Source: Kiloniellales bacterium
GTDB lineage: Bacteria > Pseudomonadota > Alphaproteobacteria > Kiloniellales > JAKSBE01
NCBI GenBank assembly: GCA_030067055.1
Contig: JASJAL010000035.1
Span: 1 to 17,327, forward strand
Direction: 5' to 3'
DNA: 17,327 bases
Shown: positions 1 through 6,721 of the stretch, piece after piece
How the letters are laid out: the number at the start of each line of letters is the position of its first letter
Position numbering within the stretch: position 1 is the stretch's first letter
Notes under the pieces: model-generated
The model's database searches: none
Told to the model about the DNA's origin: nothing
The model's input: only the letters and a program-made list of their open reading frames with translations
Translations under genes and position numbers: made by a program

Positions 1-540
1 TTCGGGTTCGCCGGCAGCTTGCGGCGTGGCTCGCTCAACAAGGCGCTGCTCGCGGCGGCGCAGGAGCTGGCGCCGGCCGGCATGACCGTCGAGATCTTCG
101 ACCTCGCGGGGGTTCCGCTCTACGACGAGGATCTGCGCCAGTCCGCTCTGCCGGAGGCCGTCTCCGCGTTGCGGGCGGGCATCGCCGCAGCGGATGCCCT
201 GCTGATCGCAACCCCGGAGTACAACTTCTCCTTCTCGGGCGTGGTCAAGAATGCCATCGATTGGGCGTCCCGGCCGCCCGACCAGCCCTTCGCCGGCAAG
301 CCGATCGCGATCCTGGGCGCCAGCCCCAGCCGGCTGGGGACGGCGCGGGCGCAGTATCAGCTGCGGCAGTGCTTCATCTATCTGGATGGCCGGGTCATGA
401 ACCGTCCCGAGCTGATGCTCGGCGACGCCCGGCAGGCCTTCGACGAGACCGGTCGGCTGTCGGAGCCGAAGGCGCGCGAGAACCTGGCCGCATTCCTCGC
501 GGCTTTGGCCGACTTCGTAGGGGAGCGGGACCGGGCCTGA
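1..540 (+). CDS. NAD(P)H-dependent FMN reductase family protein, 5' end outside window
   Basis: The frame is open from base 1 to the TGA at 538-540, giving 179 codons with the start missing. The opening residues G-S-L-R-R-G-S-L-N-K match the N-terminal phosphate-binding loop of FMN reductases (SGSLR.GS.N), so only a few residues seem to be lost. The flavodoxin-like family motif T-P-E-Y-N-F-S-F-S-G-V-V-K-N-A-I-D-W lies at bases 211-273. Family members are soluble homodimers that bind FMN and use NAD(P)H to reduce flavin, quinones, chromate or azo dyes. The sequence does not reveal the substrate. The gene converges on the nuclease-like gene with a 10-base gap. No frameshift or unusual feature was seen. 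The family call is firm; a specific enzyme name is not possible. Confidence 0.9.
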   Translation, partial: FGFAGSLRRGSLNKALLAAAQELAPAGMTVEIFDLAGVPLYDEDLRQSALPEAVSALRAGIAAADALLIATPEYNFSFSGVVKNAIDWASRPPDQPFAGKPIAILGASPSRLGTARAQYQLRQCFIYLDGRVMNRPELMLGDARQAFDETGRLSEPKARENLAAFLAALADFVGERDRA

Positions 541-555
541 CCCGGTCGGATCAGG
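536..555. other. Short hairpin spanning two converging stop codons
   Basis: CCTGA at 536-540 pairs with TCAGG at 551-555. Inside, after one C-A mismatch, CC (542-543) pairs with GG (548-549). The stem contains the stop codons of both converging genes (538-540 on +, 551-553 on -). No T-run follows on either strand, so it is at best a weak bidirectional termination or mRNA-end structure and may be chance. Confidence 0.25.
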
Positions 556-1234
556 ACTTGGCCTTGGGGAAGGGGCGCCAGCCGCGCAGGATCGCCTGGT
601 CGTCGCTGCAGAACATGCGCTCGCCCCGGCTGGGATCGATGACGATAGCGTCGTAGCCTTCGTCCGAAGGCACATAGAAGACCCGCTGCTCCTTCTCGTT
701 GATCGTTCCCTTGATGACGCAGTACTGCGGATCCTCTTCCTCGCCGGGCAAGCGGACGCCGTCGCGCCAGGACGCGGGCGCTACGAAGTCGCCGCGCCAG
801 ATCCCGAACTTCGCCTCCTTGGCGCTGTTCTGCGCCGCCTGCATGGGCGAGGGCGCTTCCGGCAGAGCCACGGCATAGCCTTGCTGCAGGAGCGCGGTCG
901 CCAGGTCCTTGTCGGCGACGCTGCAGGATGCCTTTGCGCTTTGCGGGTTTGTCTTGTCCGGCTCGCAGACCACGTCGCCGAAGGAGATCAGCTTGCGCAA
1001 CGCCAGAGCCGCCTCCAGGCCGCAGCGCCAGGACTTGCCCTTGTTGAAGCAGCGCTGGCCAAGTTCCGGCGCGTCGATTCCCGCGAGCTGCACCAGACGA
1101 CCCTCGATGACCAGGGTGTCCCCATCGATCACGGGGTTCGCTTCCTTCGCCTGCACCAGCGTTGCGCTCGGCATCAGGCAAAGCCAGCCGACAATGGCAA
1201 CGACAGGGAGGAACAATTGGAGAACTTGGCTCAC
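551..1234 (-). CDS. Exported thermonuclease-like (SNase-fold) protein, probable catalytic losses
   Basis: This encodes 227 residues from a GTG at 1234. A TTG three bases upstream is possible, but AGGAAA at 1247-1242 is better spaced (7 bases) from the GTG. Residues 4-29 form a signal peptide or single anchor ending in L-V-Q-A, so the protein is probably periplasmic or secreted. The SNase core follows: V-I-D-G-D-T at 35-40 (calcium-site aspartates), G-I-D-A-P-E at 52-57, and the helical K-F-G-I-W element. Aligned by eye to staphylococcal nuclease, E43 is kept (E57) but R35 is Q49 and R87 is Q117, so normal phosphodiesterase activity is doubtful. About 60 residues follow the core, and several cysteines suggest disulfides. 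It is divergent from the dioxygenase gene. The fold is confident; activity is uncertain. Confidence 0.85.
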   Translation of the reverse strand: MSQVLQLFLPVVAIVGWLCLMPSATLVQAKEANPVIDGDTLVIEGRLVQLAGIDAPELGQRCFNKGKSWRCGLEAALALRKLISFGDVVCEPDKTNPQSAKASCSVADKDLATALLQQGYAVALPEAPSPMQAAQNSAKEAKFGIWRGDFVAPASWRDGVRLPGEEEDPQYCVIKGTINEKEQRVFYVPSDEGYDAIVIDPSRGERMFCSDDQAILRGWRPFPKAKS

Positions 1235-1352
1235 CAACGCGTTTCCTAAGCGGTTGTCACGACCTACCTATAGCAGGTGGCGCGCACGTAAAGGAAATAT
1301 CGTGTTTTTTCTGTGATAACTGGTACTCCTTAGTCCTGGAGACCCTGTTCAG
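1235..1352. promoter_or_regulatory. Divergent intergenic region, nuclease-like gene / PhyH gene
   Basis: This 118-base gap separates two divergent starts and contains an AT-rich stretch (about 1288-1320) in otherwise GC-rich DNA. TG followed by T and GATAAC (1312-1320) resembles an extended -10 for the rightward gene and would put transcription start about 26 bases before its ATG. No convincing -35 is visible. For the rightward gene GGAGA (1338-1342) is a ribosome binding site 10 bases from ATG 1353. Confidence 0.3.
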
Positions 1353-2192
1353 ATGGACCTTGGCTATGTGGAGCAATACCGGGAGAAGGGCTACGCCATC
1401 GTTCGCGGCGTTTTCGACCCCGGTGACGTCGCGGCCCTCGCGGCCGCTTTCGATCGGGTCTATGCCGAGGGCCTGACCCACCACGCCAGCTACCGCGATG
1501 GTAACGTCTTGTTCCGCGTCGGCCAGGATCCCCAACTCGGCCGAATTCTCCGCCTTGTGCAGTGGCCATCCTACTTCGACCCGGTTCTGGAAAGCTACCG
1601 ACGCGATCCGCGCCTTCTGCGGGTACTGGAGCCGCTGATCGGCGGCGACCTCAAGCAGATCATCAATCAGCTGCACTGGAAGCCGCCTGGGGCGGCGGTG
1701 ACCGAGTTCAGCTATCACCAGGATATCCATTTCCGGCGCCCGGCCTCCGCCTACCGTGAGCCCGGCCGATCCTACATCCAGACGGTCATCGCGATCGATC
1801 CGCACCGTGCCGAAAACGGCGCCATCACGGTCTATCCGGGCAGCCACAAGCTGGGCAAGCTGACCTTTCCCGAGCGCGGCCGGATCATGGACGCCGCCCT
1901 CAGCGACAAGGACCTGAAGGCCCTCGGACTCGACCCGCGACGCATCGTCCACCTGGAGCTCGAGCCCGGCGACCTGGCCTTCTGGGGCCTCTACATGATC
2001 CATGGCTCGGGTCCCAACGTCTCGACCCTGGACCGCCGGACCTACGTGAACGGCTACGTGATCGGGGCCAACTGCGATCGCGGCGAATGGGCTTTTCGGG
2101 GCGGTCAGGGCGTCCCGCTGGGCGAGCCGGTCCTGGTCCACTACGAGGATCTGCACAGCCGGCCCGGCCCCTTCTACCTGGATGAGGGCTAA
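1353..2192 (+). CDS. Phytanoyl-CoA dioxygenase (PhyH) family protein
   Basis: This encodes 279 residues, a usual length for the bacterial PhyH family of Fe(II)/2-oxoglutarate-dependent oxygenases. These are cytoplasmic double-stranded beta-helix enzymes that hydroxylate or otherwise oxidise small molecules, using 2-oxoglutarate and O2. The iron triad is visible as H122-x-D124 (in S-Y-H-Q-D-I-H-F-R) and H217 (M-I-H-G-S-G-P-N). An arginine about 11 residues later (R228/R229) would bind the 2-oxoglutarate carboxylate. The Y-P-G-S-H-K element at 161-166 is also typical of the family. The active site therefore looks intact. The substrate cannot be told: bacterial members act on compatible solutes, secondary metabolites, phosphonates and lipids. 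It converges on the ScfR-type regulator with a 25-base gap, and a functional link to that gene is only possible, not shown. Confidence 0.88.
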   Translation: MDLGYVEQYREKGYAIVRGVFDPGDVAALAAAFDRVYAEGLTHHASYRDGNVLFRVGQDPQLGRILRLVQWPSYFDPVLESYRRDPRLLRVLEPLIGGDLKQIINQLHWKPPGAAVTEFSYHQDIHFRRPASAYREPGRSYIQTVIAIDPHRAENGAITVYPGSHKLGKLTFPERGRIMDAALSDKDLKALGLDPRRIVHLELEPGDLAFWGLYMIHGSGPNVSTLDRRTYVNGYVIGANCDRGEWAFRGGQGVPLGEPVLVHYEDLHSRPGPFYLDEG

Positions 2193-2217
2193 GAAGACTG
2201 AGCGGCCAAGCCGGAGA

Positions 2218-3789
2218 TCACGCGGCGGGCGGCACCAGTGAAGGCATGGCGCGCTGCCGGCAATCGCTGCGCTCGCAGAGCCGACAGTTGATTCCCACCG
2301 GGACCACCGTCCCGGGCGCGTCCCAGTTCAAGCCCTCGCTGTAGACGAGCTCCTCCGCGTAGGAGAGGTCGCAGCCGATCCCAATGGCGTAGCGGGTTTC
2401 GGGCTCGCCATAGCCCCCGCCTGGCTTGGTGATGCTGCGTGCCAGACAGAAGAAGCGGCTGCCGCCCGGCATTTCGGCGACCTGTCGCAGGGTCCGGCCG
2501 GGCGCGGCCCCGGCGGCATGCAGGTTCCAGCGTGGGCAGACCCCTCCGTAGCGGGCGATTCGCAACCCGGACCCGCCGAAGCGCTTGGAGACGTTTCCCG
2601 CGGGGTCGATCCGGACGAAGTGAAAGGGGATGCCGCGATCGCCCGGCCGCTGCAAGGTCGTCAGCCTGTGGCAGACCTGTTCGAAGCTGGCGCCGAAGCG
2701 CTGCTGCAGGCGCTCGAGGTCGTAGCGTAGCTCCCGAGCCGCAGTGATGAAGGAGTCGTAGGGCAGGATCACCGCGCCGGCGAAGTAGGAGGCCAAGGCA
2801 TCCCGTAGCTTGGCGGCCGAATCGCCCGCCGAAAGGGTCAGGCCCTCGGTCAGGTCGTCGAAGCTGTGTCCGCATCGCAAGGCACCGATGCAGCGCGCCA
2901 TGTGGAAGGCCCGGCTGCTGCTGGATAGGGCCTCGGAGAGCGAGAGGATGCCGCGGGCCTGGTCGAAGTCGGCCACGGCGACGGCCATGGCATCGTCGGC
3001 CACGATATCCACCGTAACGCCGCAGGCCTGCTCGAGGTAGGTGGAAAGACCGGTTTCGAGCGGCCGGCCGGACAGTTCCGCCTGTGCCCAGAGGGCTTCG
3101 GCGGCGGATTCCAGTTCCGGGAAGTGGTTGTTGTGGTTCTGAATGAAGTCCATCACGTCGTCGACCGCCGATGCCAGACCGCCGAGGCCGGCCAAGTCTT
3201 CGCCCTTGGCGAAATCGACCATGCTGTCCACGGCCTTGTTGAGGCGGCCCGTTTCCTTGACCAGGATCTCAAGGAATCTTTGCCGCTGTTCCGCGTCGAG
3301 GTCGTCGTAATCGCGCAGGATCTCCGAGAAGGAACGGATCGAGGTCAGGACCGTCCTCAATTCGTGGGTCGAGGCGGAGAGCAGGGCGTCGTCGCTGAGC
3401 CTTTCGCTAACCGCATCGAGGTCGGCGCGCAGATTTCGGTAGCCCTGATAGAGTGCGATCATGGCCTGGCCCAGCGCCGGTGCCGCTCCGACGGCGTCGC
3501 TGAGGTCCTTCGGGGCGAGATTGAAGGACCCGAACAGGGGATCGCGAAGGATCTCGACCAAATCTGTGACGATCCGCGCGTCTTCGTCCTCGGCGAAGAC
3601 CTGTAGGTCGACATCGTAGCCCTCGGCCAGCTTCATCTGCAGTGAGCGGGTCAGAGGCCTCTGGTTGTGTTCGATCAGGTTGAGGTAGCTGGGCGAGATG
3701 CCCAGCCGCTTGGCCATCTCGACCTGCGTCACGCCCTGCGCACGGCGCAGCCGCCTGACCTTGCTCCCAAGATGTGTGCGATCGCTCAT
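2218..3789 (-). CDS. XRE-HisKA-ScfR chimeric short-chain fatty acyl-type transcriptional regulator
   Basis: This encodes 523 residues from ATG 3789. An in-frame start at 3882 would add 31 residues encoded by the putative operator region, and these look non-coding. Domains in order: XRE helix-turn-helix (about 7-61); ScfR N-terminal helical region (66-130); a HisKA-like insert (about 134-195) with H142 in a near-perfect H-box; the degenerate IrrE-like region starting near V-M-D-F-I-Q-N-H-N-N-H-F (about 212-305), without HExxH; and the ScfR (formerly DUF2083) C-terminus (about 320-515). Cysteines at 418, 448, 473, 502, 505 and 510 include the family-typical C-R-L-C-E-R-S-D-C. Relatives RamB and PrpR control acetate, propionate and glyoxylate genes; PrpR binds acyl-CoA and an Fe-S cluster. 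No HATPase domain is present, so it cannot phosphorylate itself. No good Shine-Dalgarno precedes the ATG. Autoregulation and control of the divergent symporter are inferred. Confidence 0.88.
   Translation of the reverse strand: MSDRTHLGSKVRRLRRAQGVTQVEMAKRLGISPSYLNLIEHNQRPLTRSLQMKLAEGYDVDLQVFAEDEDARIVTDLVEILRDPLFGSFNLAPKDLSDAVGAAPALGQAMIALYQGYRNLRADLDAVSERLSDDALLSASTHELRTVLTSIRSFSEILRDYDDLDAEQRQRFLEILVKETGRLNKAVDSMVDFAKGEDLAGLGGLASAVDDVMDFIQNHNNHFPELESAAEALWAQAELSGRPLETGLSTYLEQACGVTVDIVADDAMAVAVADFDQARGILSLSEALSSSSRAFHMARCIGALRCGHSFDDLTEGLTLSAGDSAAKLRDALASYFAGAVILPYDSFITAARELRYDLERLQQRFGASFEQVCHRLTTLQRPGDRGIPFHFVRIDPAGNVSKRFGGSGLRIARYGGVCPRWNLHAAGAAPGRTLRQVAEMPGGSRFFCLARSITKPGGGYGEPETRYAIGIGCDLSYAEELVYSEGLNWDAPGTVVPVGINCRLCERSDCRQRAMPSLVPPAA
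3317..3367. repeat. Segment paralogous to the kinase H-box coding region at 10537-10587
   Basis: Compared by eye on the same strand, these 51 bases match 10537-10587 at 41 positions without gaps, including the exact 15-mer GAAGGAACGGATCGA (3328-3342 and 10548-10562). Both encode the HisKA phosphoacceptor helix on the minus strand, in two different protein families. Shared ancestry of the domain explains most of the identity; strong codon agreement suggests either recent capture or constraint. Confidence 0.75.
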
Positions 3790-3812
3790 TGGCCCGCGCC
3801 CATGGCCGTGGG

Positions 3813-3925
3813 AATTTACCAAGTTTACAATTTGGCCATGGTCTCTCAGCTTGAATTTACACAAAGAGCCACAGAAAACCAAGGGTCTTGTTGACTGGGT
3901 TAACGAATTGTGAGATTTTTACAAA
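3813..3925. promoter_or_regulatory. Cluster of TTTAC-type motifs, candidate operators of the ScfR-type regulator
   Basis: Four similar words occur on the + strand: TTTACCAA (3815-3822), TTTACAAT (3824-3831), TTTACACAAA (3856-3865) and TTTACAAA (3918-3925). The first pair sits within an interrupted dyad, CCAA-TT-AA-TTGG at 3819-3835. Offsets from 3824 to 3856 (32) and 3856 to 3918 (62) are near three and six helical turns. Known RamB and PrpR sites contain TTTGCAAA, one base from TTTACAAA. The cluster lies 26-136 bases upstream of the regulator ATG, consistent with autoregulation. Binding itself is inference. Confidence 0.45.
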
Positions 3926-4220
3926 CATGGCCAAGAAGGAGACAGCCTGATTGAAGGGCGATCTCTGCGGGGGGAGGCGGCGCTTTAGGGGGACAGGAAG
4001 CTCCCGCGCGTCACAGGCAAAGGGCGGCTCTCATGCGAAGTTTGAGGGGCGTGCCGAGCCACCCAGTCGAACCCCCGATTCGCCAGTGCCGGCTGTCCGG
4101 CGTCGTGGAAACATGGCGCCGGGGGCAGGGCTGAACAAATCCTTCCGGCCGGGAAAGGGGCGTACGCTGCGCTGGCTGGTCATGCCAGACGTCGTGCGGC
4201 CGTTGGAACACTAAGGGAAG

Positions 4221-4260
4221 ACCGCTGCGGCCCGACATCTAGTGTCGGCCTCCCTGCGGT
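4221..4260 (+). promoter_or_regulatory. Imperfect hairpin in the symporter leader
   Basis: Outer arms ACCGC (4221-4225) and GCGGT (4256-4260) enclose a perfect inner stem CCGACA (4232-4237) / TGTCGG (4243-4248) with a five-base loop. It ends 39 bases before ATG 4300 and has no T-run, so it is not an intrinsic terminator. It could be an mRNA structure affecting the symporter's stability or translation, or a DNA operator. There is no match to a riboswitch class I recognise. Confidence 0.35.
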
Positions 4261-4299
4261 TAATGCTAGTCCGGACCCAATGGAGGGGAGACGGCAAAG

Positions 4300-6300
4300 A
4301 TGGAAGCAAAAGTTGTTTGGTTGTTCGCCTTCGTCGGCATGTACTGGGCGTACTGCATCTTCTGGGGCGTCAAGGGCGCTCTCCAGGCCAAGACGGCGAG
4401 CGACTACTTCATCGCAGGACGCCGCATGTCGATGTGGGTCTTCATCCTCGCGGCGACGGCGACGTCGTTCTCGGGGTGGACCTTCATGGGCCATCCGGGG
4501 CTCGTCTATCGCGACGGGTTCCAGTACGCCTACGCGTCCTTCTACACCATCACGATTCCCTTCACGGGGGTCATGTTCCTGAAGCGGCAGTGGATCATCG
4601 GCAAGCGTTTCGGCTACGTCACGCCGGGCGAGATGCTGTCCGACTACTTCCGCGGCGACGCGATTCGGATCCTGACCGTGATCGTGGCACTGTTGTTCTC
4701 GATCCCGTACCTGGGCGTGCAGCTCGGCGCTTCGGGCTTCCTGTTCAACGTGTTGACCACGACCGACTCCTATCCCACGGGTCTCGTCGGCGCCAACGTC
4801 GGCATGTGGATCCTGTCTGCCGTCGTGCTCATCTACGTCGCCTCCGGCGGCCTCAGGGCGGTGGCCTACGTCGACACCCTGCAGTGCATTCTGCTGGCAC
4901 TCGGCATCATGATCACCGGTGTCATCGCGCTGAACCTGATCGGCGGCTGGGGTGCCATCAATGAAGGCTTCGCTACCTTGGCGGCCAGCGATGTCGGCAA
5001 GTGGGGCGTGACCGAGGATGGGCACAACGCCTACTTTGCCATCCCGGGCGTGATTCAGTTCACGGCGGGCCTGGGCAAAGAGACGCCGGTGGGCGGTCTC
5101 TGGACCGGCATCATGGTGCTGACCTACATGTTCGCCCTGATGGGCATTCAGTCGGCGCCGGCCTTCTCGATGTGGTCCTTCTCCAACACCGATCCGCGGC
5201 CCTTCGCGCCGCAGCAAGTCTGGGCCTCGTCCTTTGCGATCGGCTTCATCCTGTTCTTCTTCACCGCTTTCCAGGGCATGGGCGCGCATCTTCTGGGCGC
5301 CAACCCGGCGGTGAACGAGGCGGGTCTAGCGGTCGCACAGATCCTCGATGGTGAAGCGATCGCGGCTAAGCCGGACTCCTTGGTGCCCTACTACTTCAAC
5401 CAGATCGCGGATGCCGCGCCCTGGTTGGTGGGCCTGCTGGCGGTCTGCGCCTTGGCTGCGATGCAGTCCACCGGTGCCGCTTACATGTCAACGGCCGGCG
5501 CGATGCTGACCCGCGACCTCTACAAGCGTTACCTGAACCCGGGCGCTTCGCATGCCACGCAGAAGCTCTTCGGTCGCTTGGGCGTGCTCTTCATCGTCCT
5601 CTCGGCGCTGTTGGTCGCCACCTTCTCCAGGGACGCCCTGGTTCTTCTGGGCGGCCTGGCGGTGGCCTTCGGCTTCCAGATGTGGCCGTCGCTCGCGGCC
5701 GTGTGCTGGTTCCCCTGGATCACCCGTCAGGGTGCCACCTGGGGCTTGGCGGTTGGTCTGATCGCGGTGATCTTCACCGAGACCTTCGGCCAGACCATTG
5801 CCGGTACGTTCGGGGTCGAGTTGCCCTGGGGCCGCTGGCCCTGGACGATCCACTCGGCCGGCTGGGGCATCTTCTTCAACCTTGGTGTCTGCGTGATCGT
5901 CTCGGCGATGACTCAGAACTCGGCCGATCGGGAGCACCGCATGAAGTTCCACAACTTCCTGCGCGAGCACTCGAGCCTTCCGGCCTCGAAGAAGGGCCTG
6001 GTTCCGGTGGCCTGGATCATCACCTTGGCCTGGCTGTTCTTCGGCATCGGCCCGGGTGCGGTGATCGGCAACACGCTCTTCGGAGTGCCGGGCGACTCCT
6101 CGACCTGGACCTTCGGAATGCCGTCGATCTGGGTCTGGCAGATCCTGTTCTGGATCCTCGGTGTCTTCATGATGTGGTTCCTAGCCTACAAGATGGAGAT
6201 GTCGACCGTGCCGGAGCGGGAGATCGAAGCCTTGATAGAAGATGTTGGCGACGTCCACGCGCCGGCCGAGCAGGCCGGGGCCGGAGGTGCCGCCGACTGA
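4300..6300 (+). CDS. Sodium:solute symporter (SSS family), probable carboxylate or carbon-source importer
   Basis: This encodes 666 residues from ATG 4300, preceded by the strong Shine-Dalgarno GGAGGGGAG at 9 bases. Hydrophobic segments run along nearly the whole length, as expected for an inner-membrane LeuT-fold SSS transporter. The early block S-D-Y-F-I-A-G-R-R-M-S and the following glycine- and serine-rich helix are typical of the family. Such proteins co-import Na+ with acetate, proline, pantothenate, sugars or other solutes. The roughly 30-residue tail is acidic and cytoplasmic. Context (ScfR regulator on one side; CBS/DUF294, exonuclease and CrbS-like kinase genes on the other) favours an organic acid, but the substrate cannot be read from the sequence. 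No DUF485 or DUF4212 partner gene, which accompany many ActP-type transporters, is recognisable next to it. An intrinsic terminator follows, so it appears monocistronic. Confidence 0.9.
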   Translation: MEAKVVWLFAFVGMYWAYCIFWGVKGALQAKTASDYFIAGRRMSMWVFILAATATSFSGWTFMGHPGLVYRDGFQYAYASFYTITIPFTGVMFLKRQWIIGKRFGYVTPGEMLSDYFRGDAIRILTVIVALLFSIPYLGVQLGASGFLFNVLTTTDSYPTGLVGANVGMWILSAVVLIYVASGGLRAVAYVDTLQCILLALGIMITGVIALNLIGGWGAINEGFATLAASDVGKWGVTEDGHNAYFAIPGVIQFTAGLGKETPVGGLWTGIMVLTYMFALMGIQSAPAFSMWSFSNTDPRPFAPQQVWASSFAIGFILFFFTAFQGMGAHLLGANPAVNEAGLAVAQILDGEAIAAKPDSLVPYYFNQIADAAPWLVGLLAVCALAAMQSTGAAYMSTAGAMLTRDLYKRYLNPGASHATQKLFGRLGVLFIVLSALLVATFSRDALVLLGGLAVAFGFQMWPSLAAVCWFPWITRQGATWGLAVGLIAVIFTETFGQTIAGTFGVELPWGRWPWTIHSAGWGIFFNLGVCVIVSAMTQNSADREHRMKFHNFLREHSSLPASKKGLVPVAWIITLAWLFFGIGPGAVIGNTLFGVPGDSSTWTFGMPSIWVWQILFWILGVFMMWFLAYKMEMSTVPEREIEALIEDVGDVHAPAEQAGAGGAAD

Positions 6301-6332
6301 TCTCGATGCTTCGGTATCGGGCAATCGAAACT

Positions 6333-6365
6333 GGGGGAGGGGCTTGCCCCTCCCCCTTTTTCTTT
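6333..6365 (+). terminator. Strong rho-independent terminator after the symporter gene
   Basis: A perfect 10-bp stem, GGGGGAGGGG (6333-6342) with CCCCTCCCCC (6347-6356), closes a CTTG loop and is followed by TTTTTCTTT (6357-6365). It lies 33 bases after the symporter stop codon. It separates that gene from the small membrane protein and TPR gene pair downstream. Confidence 0.93.
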
Positions 6366-6478
6366 GGATAAGACAGGGGCTGGTTGCCGGGGTGGAGTCC
6401 CATTCGAGGCTCCGGTTGCCTCCGAGGCGTTGGAGTCCGGTTGCCGGACAGCGGCGCGGATTTGCTAAGGATCACGAA

Positions 6479-6721
6479 GTGGCGGAGCTCTTCACACGGA
6501 AGTATGCCCTGCTCTGGGTTCTGGCTCTGAGTCTGGCCCTGTTCCATTTCGTGCGGAACTTCGTCTGGGTTCTGGCCGTGCGGCGGGCCGAGCGTGACGG
6601 CAGCCAGGACGAGGAGCGCCGGATCAGGCTGAAGCGCCGCGCCGGTGCGACTTCCGCCCTGCTATCCTTCGTGTTCTCCTACTTCTTCGTCATGCACGTG
6701 CTTTTCGGCGACGGGTCATGA
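6479..6721 (+). CDS. Small two-helix membrane protein of unknown function
   Basis: This encodes 80 residues from GTG 6479, chosen because AAGGA (6467-6471) sits seven bases upstream. The frame continues open far upstream, but only through the terminator region. Hydrophobic helices are predicted at about 9-33 and 57-76. They are joined by a highly charged loop rich in arginine, glutamate and aspartate (about 35-56), and the tail is short. Its TGA overlaps the ATG of the TPR gene (ATGA at 6718-6721), a sign of translational coupling and of a shared role. I do not recognise the family. Position after the symporter suggests an accessory role, but the terminator means it is probably transcribed separately. 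Confidence 0.75.
   Translation: MAELFTRKYALLWVLALSLALFHFVRNFVWVLAVRRAERDGSQDEERRIRLKRRAGATSALLSFVFSYFFVMHVLFGDGS

Larger units (their letters stand above)
3790..4299. other. 510-base divergent intergenic region, regulator / symporter
   Basis: The left third (3811-3928) is unusually AT-rich and holds the TTTAC-type motif cluster listed separately. The remainder (3930-4200) is GC-rich, and I see no tRNA, convincing protein gene or terminator in it. A small inverted repeat CTGGC (4172-4176) / GCCAG (4184-4188) and the larger hairpin at 4221-4260 lie near the symporter. GGAGGGGAG (4282-4290) is a strong ribosome binding site for ATG 4300. No clear sigma-70 or sigma-54 promoter could be picked out. 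Confidence 0.6.

Noticed and set aside
3790..3882. 31-residue N-terminal extension of the ScfR-type regulator
   Set aside because: ScfR proteins start just before the helix-turn-helix, and the extension would be encoded by the AT-rich motif region; ATG 3789 is preferred.
3928..3951. Mini-frame ATG-GCC-AAG-AAG-GAG-ACA-GCC-TGA, a possible leader peptide
   Set aside because: It has no regulatory codon run and no attenuator structure after it. Seven codons can arise by chance.
3951..4214. Possible 87-residue protein from TTG 3951 with AAGGAG upstream
   Set aside because: The product is basic and low in complexity without any recognisable feature, and TTG starts are rare. The purine-rich stretch alone is not enough, though it cannot be fully excluded.
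4180..5289. Minus-strand frame of 369 codons opposite the symporter
   Set aside because: Its product is charged and low in complexity, and the opposite strand encodes a clear SSS transporter.
4300..6300. Naming the symporter actP (acetate permease) or putP
   Set aside because: The SSS fold is clear, but substrate-specific residues cannot be assigned and the usual ActP partner (DUF485) is not visible beside it.
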